From NCBI GenBank assembly GCA_030435675.1, contig CM059624.1:9510769-9574768 (forward strand): 64,000 nt of DNA. The letters run 5' to 3'. Source of the stretch: Steinernema hermaphroditum (Eukaryota; Nematoda; Chromadorea; Rhabditida; Steinernematidae). Below the pieces are notes generated by a model. The model saw only the letters and a list, made by a program, of their open reading frames with translations, was not told the DNA's origin and did no database searches. Shown one piece after another: positions 22,746 to 33,400 of this stretch. Numbering within the stretch: the stretch's first letter is position 1; each line of letters opens with the position of its first letter. Position numbers and translations under genes: made by a program.

Positions 22746-24398
22746 TTATTCGGATCTTCTTCGCTTTCGCACCATCTGAGTGAATCCACTGAAGAGGCCC
22801 TCTTCGGAGAGATCCGAGTCCCGTCGAACGACGATCGGGACGCTTTCGTCCTCGTTCCGATCGGCTCTGTCTAGAGGATCGACGCGCGCCACCATCTCCA
22901 CGCAGTCCCTCGGCGGTCTTCATCGAAAGTGCGTTTGGAAAAACAGCGATGACTCACACTTGGGTCACGGCGGAGCCAAACTGCGGGTTGACAGGAGTGC
23001 GCGCCGTCTGGGCGGTGTAGAGATGCTCGGGCACTCGTTCCGCCCAGAAGATGTCTTTCTCGAGGGGAGGGTTCGCCTCGAAGCTGTCGTCGACGATCTC
23101 CATGCCTACCTGAGGGCCATTAAATGAATACTGTAGATGGCAAATAGGAGGAAAAGTAACGTCCCCTTAATTCCCGATGAAAGACCTAAGTTTCCAAACC
23201 TTCAAATTCCTGTCGATGAGCATGTTCACGGCAAAATCCTCGTCGTCGCCTCCGAACGGATTCAGAAGCGATTCGGCGACTTTCAGCCAACCCATGTGAA
23301 ACACAAACTCCAGGATGGAGAAGGCGGGGATGTAGAACGTCAGCTGAAACGGGCATCTCTGGATCGTCTCAATCTGTGGACCTCACCGGAGACCGTGCTT
23401 CTTGGAAGCGGTCCGTGGCCAAGGACTGTCTCGCGAGGAGATTCAAGAAGAAGTAGAGCCGGACCCCGAACATGACCACCTGGGTGTAGAGCAGCGGAAT
23501 CGGCGCCCAGTCGTACATGGCCAGGCGGAAGAGATTGTGACGGAATTTCAGAATTCTCTAAACACTTATCCGTGGGTGGGTGCCTCCGAATACCGTACCC
23601 TATTGATGTCCTGCACGGCGAAGTCATTTTTAATGAGTCCGTCGTTCCTCGCCTCCGTCACCACCACGAGGGCCCACTTGATGGGCACCCAGTACTTCCG
23701 GCCCGAGCAGCTCACGCTTTCAAAGGCCTTCAGCTCGTTCTTGTTGCAGAACCCTGCAGAGATAGATTCCTGGCAAGGAACGATTGGCTACCTGCGAACT
23801 TGACGGCCTCCAGAGTCGGGAACCTCTGACGAACGATGGGACTGATGTCGCGGTAGACGAGGGTCTAGAGGTGCCTCATCGGAGCTGTCGACAGAGCTGC
23901 TCACCTGGGCCAAGGACATGTACCTGACGATGGTCCTCCTGGCCACTCGAGACTGAAAGTCGTTTCCCGCAATGTACCCCGCAACTGCGAGGGAAAAACT
24001 GAAAGAGATCGCGTTCCAGGTGCAGGACTAGGGCCCCTCACTTGCCTGTCACAAAAGCCGAGATTGAGGAACTGGACGGACCATCGATCGATCGTTTTGG
24101 TGACGAAGAATCCGAGCAGGAAGGTGAGGGGAAAGAAATCCTGAGAGATGAAGATCGACTGACACAGATTCTCGAAGGTTCTGAACAAGGAGACTCTATC
24201 GAAAAGAGGCGCTAAGTACATCTGTTGGTCGGAAGTCAGCACGAATCGATAGACGAGGTTGAGCACGCCGTAGATGACGAGCCAGACGAGGAGTTCCCGC
24301 CACACCATCTTCCACACGCTTCCTTTCCATCGGAAGATAAGGCGGAGGAAGGAGCGGACGCTCGAGTTGGGGACGTCGGACATGTAGGTGATGGCCAT
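22746..24398 (-). CDS. bestrophin chloride channel, paralogue A
   Basis: Calcium-activated anion channel subunit, 424 residues, nine exons on the minus strand: 24398-24220, 24180-24046, 23998-23905, 23864-23792, 23753-23599, 23557-23387, 23343-23200, 23109-22958, 22917-22746. N terminus MAITYMSDVPNSSVRSFLRL is the usual bestrophin start; RWKGSVWK and WRELLVWL lie in the first helix. The neck region reads DFFPLTFLLGFFV (residues 74-86), with Phe at 76, where human BEST1 and paralogue B have Ile. [10 protein letters not shown] and [12 protein letters not shown] follow. The calcium clasp is NPFGGDDEDF. The C-terminal tail is short and ends RKRRRSE. The second intron (24045-23999) uses a GC donor (AG|GCAAGT). 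Head-to-tail with paralogue B. Assignment to the family is certain; which C. elegans best gene it matches cannot be told. Confidence 0.93.
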
Positions 24399-25347
24399 GT
24401 TGGGAGAAGGTCGCTGAACGGTGAAGTAGGGCAGCAACACGACAGAAGCAAACACACAACAACAGAGACTCCATATGACTCTTAATCTCCTTTGTTGAAT
24501 GCACGCGATCGGAAACATGTCTCCGCTTGCGAGCTCTGCTCACTACGAACAATCCTCACTGTGGGGATATCGGCGGTGAAGTCCACCCGTATCTCAGTGA
24601 ACGCACTGAAGAACTCGAAATCGTTGAATTCGAGATAGACATTTTCCAAATTTTACACCTTTTAGCTGTATCAAATCGTTCTTGATAAGGAGGCTGATTG
24701 GATGTCTACCTGAGGGGAGCTGAGGAGGATGGCGACGAACGTGATGACCGTGATAGCCATCAGTTTGGTTCTGTTCGTGTTCTTAATTAAATTCTTCCTT
24801 TGGAGCCTGTGCCAACTCGGTTCTGCGCTTTCCTAGGAAAGCACGCCTAGCAGTATATCTTCCGAAGATCTGCTCGCTCCTTACGAACCTACGACGCGAC
24901 GCGACGCGACCTGCCCGTTTGTTTGAGTTCGATTCGGCGACCATCAATTTTGACTAAGGATCGCCGAAGCAATCTTCACCGGGTTCTGTTGTGCTTGGTC
25001 TGTGCTCTTGGCTCGATATCTTGGCTCTTGGCGCGAATAGCTGGCACACTGTGTGTGCCTCGGTCTGTATATCTGTTCGAAATAAGACCTCTCTTTATTA
25101 TCAACTGTGATCCGTCTTGTCTGCATCCAGCATGCCCTAGTGTATTAACCCTTCACGATCATATCAGTCTTCTTGGGGAGGTGGCTAAAAGAGCTATTTG
25201 ATAACAACGGAGGAGAACACCAAACGTTTACAACAGAAGCCAAGGGTTAAGTTGGAATTGAGCGGTGTGGAATGCAACACTAATTTCTATGGTTCACCTC
25301 TCCTTAAGCAATGCGGTTGTTCTATTCAATCTAAATGTTTCCCAGAA
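24399..25347. other. spacer between bestrophin genes with a possible tiny signal-peptide exon
   Basis: On the minus strand, 24760-24710 encodes MAITVITFVAILLSSPQ followed by a good GTAGAC donor. Several acceptors downstream give short, unconvincing continuations. A frame reading EFNDFEFFSAFTEIRVDF at about 24630-24575 lacks a clean acceptor. The sequence just upstream of 24398 has a TTCAG 18 nt before the bestrophin ATG, usable as a trans-splice site. I do not call a gene here. Confidence 0.3.
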
Positions 25348-26977
25348 TCAAACGATGAGCTCCTTGTCCAGTCTCTTCGCGTCCTCGGGTGTCGGCGAAT
25401 TCTGGTTGCTGACGGTGATGCGTGATCCCCTCCTGTTCCTTATCTAAACGACACCGTCACCCTCCTCTCTCCACCCTCAGCCTTTGCCTCACCATCCTCT
25501 TCACGTTGGAGAGGACACTCTCGGTGGACTCGAAGGAGTCGCGTCTCACGAAGACGGGGATCGTCTCCGTTTGCGTCCCGTCGGAAGTGATTCTCTGTAC
25601 CATCTCGATGTGGTCGGTGGCCGGTCTGGAACATCTCCTTTCAGGCATGCCGTCCCCTCTGTGCCTACACATAGCTGACGGCGGAGCCGATCTGAGGGTT
25701 GATAGGAGTGTTCGCGGTCTCGGCCGAGTAGAGGGGCTCGGGAACCTTCTCCTCCCAGAAGATGTCCTTCATCATGGCCGGTTCCGCGCCGATACCTTGG
25801 TCCACAATCTCGAAACTTGCCTAGAATCGACTCCTAAGAGCTCCTTCCCACTACTCTCTACCTTTAGATTTCTGTCGACGATCCAGTTCACTTCGAAGTT
25901 GTCGTCGTCGCCTCCGAAGGGATTCAGAAGCGCCTCGGCGACTTTCAGCCACCCCGTGTAGAAGATGAACTCCAGAATGGAGAAGATCGGAACGTAGGTC
26001 ATCAGCTGAAAGACAGCTGTGACTTCTCCCTTTCTTCTAGATCGATACCGGCCCCCGAAGGTCGTGGTATCTGTCGGTGACCAGCATCTGCCGTCCGAGG
26101 AGATTAAAGATGAAGTAGATACGGACGGCCAGAGCGACGACTTGGCTGTAGAGTAGTGGAATTGGCGCCCAGTCGAACATCGCCAAACGGAAGAGCTTGT
26201 TGCGGAAAACCAGGATTTCCTAGAAACAGCGCCCAATATACAAAAGTCTTTCAACACACCTTGAAGATGTCCTGAACGGCGAAGTCGTTCTTGATGAGTC
26301 CGTCCTTCCTAGCCTCCATCGTCGCCATCATAGCCCACTTGATGGGCACCCAGTACTTCCTGTTCGGCACGTCCACGCTCTCAAACGCCTCCATCTCATT
26401 CTGGTTCCAGAACCCGGCGAATCGCACCGACTCCAATGTGGGGAACCTCTTCCGGATCACCATGCTGATGTCGCGGTAGACGAGCAGCTACCGTACTTTG
26501 GTCATTGCAGTTCCTAGGGCCCTACCTGGCAGAGACAAATATAGCGGACGATCGTGCGCCTCATCCTCCGGGCCTTGAAGTCCGTCCCCCGCACGTGCCC
26601 GGCTATCATCAGGGAGAACCTATGAACAGAGTTGTGCGCTTAGCCGAGGATGGGCGAACGCACGTGTCACAGAAGGCCAGGTTGGCGAAGCACTCGGACC
26701 ATCGGCTGATGATCTTGGTAACGTAGAAGCCGAGCATGAAGGTCATCGGGATCAGGTCGTGGTGCTTGAAGATGAGCGCGCAGACGTCCTCGAAGGCTCT
26801 TTGCTGCGCGTCGTCGAACATGAATCTGTACATGATGTTGATGGCCGCGTAGACGGCCATCCAGAGGAAGAGCTCCCGCCACACTTTCTTCCAGAGACTC
26901 CCCTTCCAACGCAACATCAGATTGAGGAAGGAACGGATGCTCCCATTGGAGACGTCCGCCGTGTACGTGACTGTCAT
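25348..26977 (-). CDS. bestrophin chloride channel, paralogue B
   Basis: Calcium-activated anion channel subunit, 443 residues, eight minus-strand exons: 26977-26664, 26619-26526, 26487-26260, 26219-26049, 26005-25862, 25820-25669, 25625-25493, 25443-25348. Starts [18 protein letters not shown]. The neck is [12 protein letters not shown] with Ile76, Phe80 and Phe84, numbered exactly as in human BEST1. Then [23 protein letters not shown], and the calcium clasp [11 protein letters not shown]. The tail carries [14 protein letters not shown], also seen as VVRRDSDLSEEGL in paralogue A, and ends KRLDKELIV. Middle exons have the same lengths as A (94, 171, 144, 152 nt); the 228-nt exon equals A's 73+155, so one intron differs. 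Last intron set at GTGAGG...TTTAG (49 nt) to keep phase. TTTCTAG lies 6 nt before the ATG. Confidence 0.93.
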
Positions 26978-29900
26978 CGTGCCCTAGAAAGTGGTCATAC
27001 AAAGCTGGATGATGAATACAAGAAAAGATCGCACTGGCTTCCTTATTCATTGGAAATATCGTGTTTTTTTTTAAATATAGTGCATGATTTTTATGAGTAC
27101 TATGCCAGATAAGTAATATTTCACCCACCAACTGTGGACACACAGAACTGTTCATTTCACCTTTTCAGTATTTGTCTGCCAGACAATGACTATCTTGCCA
27201 AGCAGGTCTATGTGGAATCGGTCGATTTCTCATCATTTCCCACCTCTTTACATTGCTGCGTCTACAGCGTTTGGCTCACAGAAAAACACTGAATAAGGGG
27301 TAAAGAGGGAGACCAAACTCAATAGACATTTTTTGGATCGTTTGTCTGTTCGAACTTTCGCTTGTGTCACAGTGTGCCCTTTTTTTAGATTTGGACAATA
27401 TTTAGTCTATTTCATGAGCACTACCTACAAAACATCAAAAAAGGTCGCGAAAAAAGCAGATAGATCGGGACTGGGCTACCTCCCAGTCCGGTCTAAAGTA
27501 ATGGCGCCCTTCACAGATAGTCTCAAAATTATGTTTCTTTTTGCTGTACTGTAAGGGACAGAGTGTTTTACCGTTAAACACCACTGCCTTCTGCAATATG
27601 TCGTTTCAGGACGCATTGCAGGGGACCAAATGTCAAATGGCACCGTGTTTGTCTGACAGACAGATGCCGAAAAAGAAAGGGAGAGAGACCGGTCGCACGT
27701 GGCCCTGTGTATATAGGCAGGGCACAAGGGCCTGCCTGCCTATATGCAAAAAGGAGACAGAAGTGCCTACAGACCATCTGAATGGCCTTTGATCGCTTGA
27801 AATAGAACAGTTTTCTGACTGTACAAGGATCAAACGACTTCTCATGGGGTTTTTTGTGTTGTTTTATAATTGTTCGTTGCTGGGGTGCCGTTTTCCGAAC
27901 GTTCCGAGGCAACAATAGGTTCCATTTCCAACGGGATACAAATATTATTCGGCATTTGGAGACAAATCCGTCGAAGTAAACAAAGCGCGTCGCCATAGAG
28001 TCAAAAGCGTTTTCCCGTTTCTCGCCTTCCGGCGGCCTCTATCTTTGTGTGTATCGCGCTTTGTCTCCGAGAACCTAGATATTCGCCTCGCGATTCGGCT
28101 AAATCCCCACCAGAGGAGTACCTTCCACCTGCTTCCCTAAATCGCGAAATCAGCTGCGCTCGCTCTGCCAACAGCACTTGCAAAAGCCGTCAAAGAGCGA
28201 ATGAATAAATAAGGAGACGCGCATAGAGTATGTATTCGGAGGGAAAACGCGATCGAACCAAGTTCCACTTGTCCCTGTAATCCTCTCCATGCGATTATCT
28301 CCTTTCCCCTATTGTCAGGGCGATTCGTTACAATCTAATGCTGTCGAAGTGGGATTGACGCGCGCCACCACGGCGCACTCATTAAGCAAACAAGCACTTG
28401 GACGAACTTTTCGCCTTCCGACGACCATCGGAAGGTAATCCGACGCCACCACGACGTCCGACTGACAGCCCGCAAACACGCTCGCGGGGTTCCGTTTCAG
28501 CCCTGGGCTCATCGTGGCTCTGGTAGGCTGCTTTTGAAAACACTTGAAGTAGATGTAGAGAAGGACCTTTTATTCAGTGACTCTTCTAAAGAGACATAAT
28601 AGATAATATGGGAAAAGACAACGGGACTTCGCTTTCTTGAAGACAGAAGTGGTCGTTTTTATGAAAAAAAGACTTCTCTTTTGGTCGTTTTTAAACTTTT
28701 TAAACGGATCGCACAAGCATGTGCCTGGTTCATGACAACCGTTGGATCGTTCAAATTGTTCGCGCTGATATGACCTCAAGAATCGCCTTCTTTCTGGATG
28801 ACGTGAAGTGAACCTCTTCCTTTTCTGTGTGAGAAGAAGCCGAGTTTGTCGTAGAGTTCTTCCGGCGGAATGTAAAGAACCAATTTGTGGATCCATTAGA
28901 ACTGAGTATGTCCCTCATAAATATTTTATGTCGTCATGCCTTTATGATGCGGCCTGCACGGCTGAGTTTTTCGGAAAAATGACGAATTACTATTTCGTGA
29001 GGCTTGACCCTTTGCTTTTATATTTTGGAGACGCATCTCTGCTGCTTTTCTGACGCTGCTTCTTGTGACCAGTCAGTAATTAGAAATTCCTCACAAAGCA
29101 TCTTATTTGGCATTTGAGACGTCACATCATCAGGCATCACGGACTCGAGATGATCATCTCGTTGTTTCCAGCAGAGATCGCCTATCCAGCTCCCAGCCAA
29201 ACCTCTCCCTCTCTCTCCCCTCAGCTTCGCCCCGACGGATCCGTCGGTGTGAATTGTGAGTCGTCACTCGATTGTTACACATTAATATGATCGAGGCGAC
29301 CGTCTTGCAGCCAGTCTCGGGCCCGTGCATCCCGGGCCTCCCCCGCGGCGCCCGCGTCTCCCGAGGTGTCTCCTCTCCTCCGCTCCTTGCCTCGTTAGCC
29401 TCCTGCTTCGGAGCCCGGGCGCCGGATTCTCTTTGTTTGTCGCGGGCGCGCCTAACGAGACTCCATTGTGCTTCCCTCGGCGATCGATGGGAAGAACTCT
29501 CGCGAAGCAACTTTTGATAGCAGTTGTCGTGACTCCGCCAGGATCGACGTCCTCGGAGCGAAGGAAATCGAATCGGAGATGCGGTCACGATTAGGGGAGC
29601 GGACGGAAGGACCCGGAGGGCGTCTGTTGCAATTAATATCGGATGCCGCGTCCGTCGGATTGCACATTACTAATTAAGGGGATTTCTCTGCACATTTCCC
29701 ACGCGGCGCCGGAGGGGCCGAGATCCTGCGCTCACCTCGACGCCGATTAGGCCGTGCAGCAAAAGTTCCGCCGACCATTGATCGGAGCTCGTTAGGAAGC
29801 ATCAATTCGGCGCCATCGACTCCGCCATCGACTCCGCCGTCGACAGCTGACGGCTATCGTTTCCACCGTTTTTCGTGGCGTTTTTGGTCGTGTTTCCGCG

Positions 29901-30451
29901 ACGTCACCGAAGTCCCTTTCAGGTGCCTTAGAATGCGAAAATAGAAGAGGATGGCTGGGAAAGAAGAAGCGGCCAACGGCGAACAGGACGACGTCTCGTT
30001 CCTGAGAACGGCAAGTTCCTTCACCTCGATTAGATTAATTAAAGCGGCGCGGTGTTTGCGGAACACCTCTAAGTGGGGATAAGAGTGAGGCGCGGCGGAT
30101 CTCGGGGCTACCAACGACAAACATCCGCTAATCAATACCGTCTGTCGAACAGTTGCACCTCTTGTACGACATCTTGTGGCCCGGGTCAGCAGAAGCTAGC
30201 CCGAGGAGAAGCGCCGGGTGTCGACGGTCCGCACAAATAAGGGAGCGCGAGGCGTTGCGTGATAAATCTTTCGGCCGCCAGAGGCAAACGGCGTCTCTCC
30301 CGCGGCGTGCCATATTTATAATTGCTCTTCCACGCCCGCCAGCCACGTCAAAGGGAGTATTATTTCAAAGCGGCGGCCGCGCCCTAAGGCCGTGGCGACA
30401 ATCTCGCGCTGAGTGGGCCCTCTGACGTCACGGCGCTTCCCTCGGACCGTA
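26978..30451. other. 3.5-kb spacer upstream of the ryanodine receptor
   Basis: No exon chain found. 27.0-29.1 kb is AT-rich with a 14-bp-stem hairpin at 27708-27748. 29.15-30.45 kb is GC-rich, CpG-rich and lacks splice-supported frames; it probably includes the 5' regulatory region of the RyR gene. A TATA-like TTTATAAT occurs near 30313-30320. Confidence 0.45.
30423..30430. promoter_or_regulatory. CRE-type palindrome TGACGTCA before the RyR start
   Basis: Perfect TGACGTCA, the CREB/ATF consensus, ends 21 nt before the RyR ATG at 30452. It may lie in the 5' UTR or core promoter. Function is inferred only from the consensus match. Confidence 0.35.
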
Positions 30452-33400
30452 ATGGTTCGATTCGGCAGAGAGTTCCTCGACGATGTCGACGAACTCGACT
30501 GTCAGTACATCGGAAAGGTTCGTCGCTAGACCCCCTGAAGCGCTGGAAAGCCCGATCTGGCCTGGATTCAAGATCCCCTTTAGGGAGACATCGTCGCCCT
30601 CAACTGCGTCTCTTCGAACGCCCACGATGGGGCGATGGCTTCGGAGCGGTTCTGCCTTTGCACGGAGGGCTTCGGAAACCGCATGTGCACGCTGGAGAAC
30701 GTCTCCGACAAGGTGCGTAAGGGCGCCGTCGAGGGGTACTGTAGTCGGTTCCAGGACATACCTGCCGACATCGCCATGTGCATGCTCTACATCGACAACG
30801 CACTTTCCATGAGGGCCCTCCAAGAGATGATGAGCGCCGACAACGAAGTGGTGAGTCCTTATCCTTTTCTACATCCGGGCACTTTTGTTGTCTGTAGACC
30901 GGCCTCCGATGGAATGTTTCCCACAAAGGCTTTTTTAATTAAAAAACATAGGGTCTTAATTGTTTCCCAACCACAATATCGTTCCGTTTTTTCTTCTCAT
31001 GGAGTTCTTTGGAGGCCTACATCACTCAAGACTCCCAATGCACATTATCGTTTATGGCATCTTTCACACTCCAACCACAGCTCAGCTCTATCCATGCAAC
31101 TTATATTTATATCTAAGCGCCTATTTACTTCACCTTCGTTACACTAATGGATCTCCTATCAATTCTGCGTGTCCTCTCTGAAAGCGCTCCGTTTTATGGC
31201 CGAATGTTTGTGTGCCAAATCCTGAATTTTACTTTTTGACGGACGACTTCCACCGAGAAACGTCTCCAAAGGCGAATTTGTTTTCGCCGTCCGAAATTAA
31301 ATTTGACTCCAATTGTCCCCTTTCAGAAGGGAACCAGCGGCAGCGGAGGTCACAAAACACTCCTCTACGGCCATGCCGTCCAACTCAAGCACGTCCAGAG
31401 CGAAATGGTGGGTGCCTCCGCCTTGCCTACTGTAACGGTCCCCTTACAGTACCTCTCATGCCTCTCCTCGTGCACTTCTAACGACAAGCTGGCGTTTGAC
31501 GTGGGCGTCCAGGAGACGAACGAGGGAGAGGCCTGCTGGTGGACCATCCACCCGGCCTCCAAACAGCGCTCCGAGGGCGAGAAGGTGCGCGTCGGCGACG
31601 ACGTCATCCTCGTCAGCGTCGCCACCGAACGATATCTGGTAGGCGCTCCTGAAGAGGCTACCGTAATCCTCCGTCTTCAGCACATGTCCCTGAACAGGAA
31701 CCACTACGTGGTGATCGCCTCCTTCCACCAGACCCTCTGGAACATCGCCTCCGTCAGTTCGGGTAGCATCAGGACGCGGAATATGGGCTACCTCTTTGGC
31801 AACGACGTGCTCAGACTCTTCCACGGAAACGACGAATGTCTCACGATCCCAGAGAACTGGAGCGAGCACCCGCAGCACAAGTAGGTCCCCCTGGACCGTT
31901 CACCTCCCTCACCTTCCTGCAGCATGGTCATCTACGAGGGCGGCGCAGCCGTCGGCCAGGCGCGCTCCTTGTGGCGCATCGAACCGGTGCGGATGAAGTG
32001 GCACGGCGCCTTGCTCGGCTGGGACCAGATGTTCCGGATCAGGCACATCACCTCGGGACGCTACCTGGGCGTCATGGAGAGCTCCGTGCAGCTTTACCAC
32101 AGGGACAAGGCGACGCTGGAGGTCACTGGCTTTGTGATGTGCCAGAACAAGGACCCGAAGAAGCAGATGCTCGACGAGAAGGAGGAGGAGGGCATGGGCG
32201 CCGCCACCATCCAGTACGGAGAAACGGACGCCTTCATCCAGCACGTGCACACCCAGCTCTGGCTCTCCTACCAGACCTCCGAGGTCACCAAGAAGGGCCT
32301 CGGCAAGGTCGAAGAGAAGAAGGCGGTCGCCCTGAAGGACGGCCACATGGACGACTGCTACACCTTCTTCATGGCCCTCGAGGAGGAGAGCAAGTCGGCC
32401 CGCGTCATCAGGAAATGCTCCTCGGTCCTCAACCGATTTCTGAAGTAAGACTGCACCCAATGCCGCGCTAAGGGGAAACTCCTGGGGAGAAGAGTCTAAT
32501 GGACTTTTCAGGGGCATCGAAGCCCTGCAACGCGAGGGGAATCAGTCCCTGGAATGGATGAAAGTGGACCTCAACGAAGTGCTCAAGCTCATGGAGGACC
32601 TCATAGAATATTTTGCTCAACCGACCGACGAACAGGACTTCGAGGAGAAGCAGAACCGCTTCCGCGCCCTCCGCAGTCGCCAGGACCTCTTCCAGGAGGA
32701 GGGCGTCCTCAACATGATCCTCGACACCATCGACCGTTTCTCGCAGATGGAGGCGCTGCCCGACTTCGCCGGACTCATAGGGGAGGACACTCAGGTACCC
32801 ACTCCCTTCGCGCCAGGAGCCTGACCTTCTTGTGCAGGAAATGTGGGACGAGATCTCGACGTACTTGTATCTGCTCGTCGCCGCCATGATTAAGGGTAAT
32901 CACTCGAACTGTGCTCAATTCGCCGCTGCTCAACGTCTCGACTGGTTGTTTGGTCGTCTTTCAAATCCCCAATCCGCCGAAGGTACCGTACCATAGGGGG
33001 CGCATCTAGGCATTCGTTCAGGAATCTTGGATGTACTGTACTGTGTGCTGACGGAGTCTCCCGAGGCTCTGAACATGATCAACGAGGGTCACATCAAGTC
33101 GGTGATCTCGCTGCTGGAGAAGGTGGGCCGCGACCCGAAGGTCCTCGACGTTCTCTCCTCCCTCTGCGAGGGAAACGGTATGGCTGTCCGGAGCAGCCAG
33201 AACACGATCACGGAGCATTTGCTCCCCGGAAAGGACCTGCTGCTGCAGACATCGATGCGCGATCACGTGAGCAGCATGATGCCGAACATCCTGGTCGGCG
33301 TCGTCGACGGCAGCTCCCTCTTCAAGAAGTGGTACTTCGAGGCCGAGGTCGACCACATCGAAAAGATGACCAAGACGGCGCCCTACCTGAGGATAGGATG

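Noticed and set aside
24399..24518. In-frame N-terminal extension of bestrophin A from an ATG at 24518
   Set aside because: Bestrophins begin at the M-A-I-T-Y equivalent; the extension has no homologous part and a TTCAG lies inside it.
29272..29594. Open frames in the GC-rich block upstream of the RyR
   Set aside because: High GC content alone keeps several frames open; no splice sites, signal peptide or family motif.
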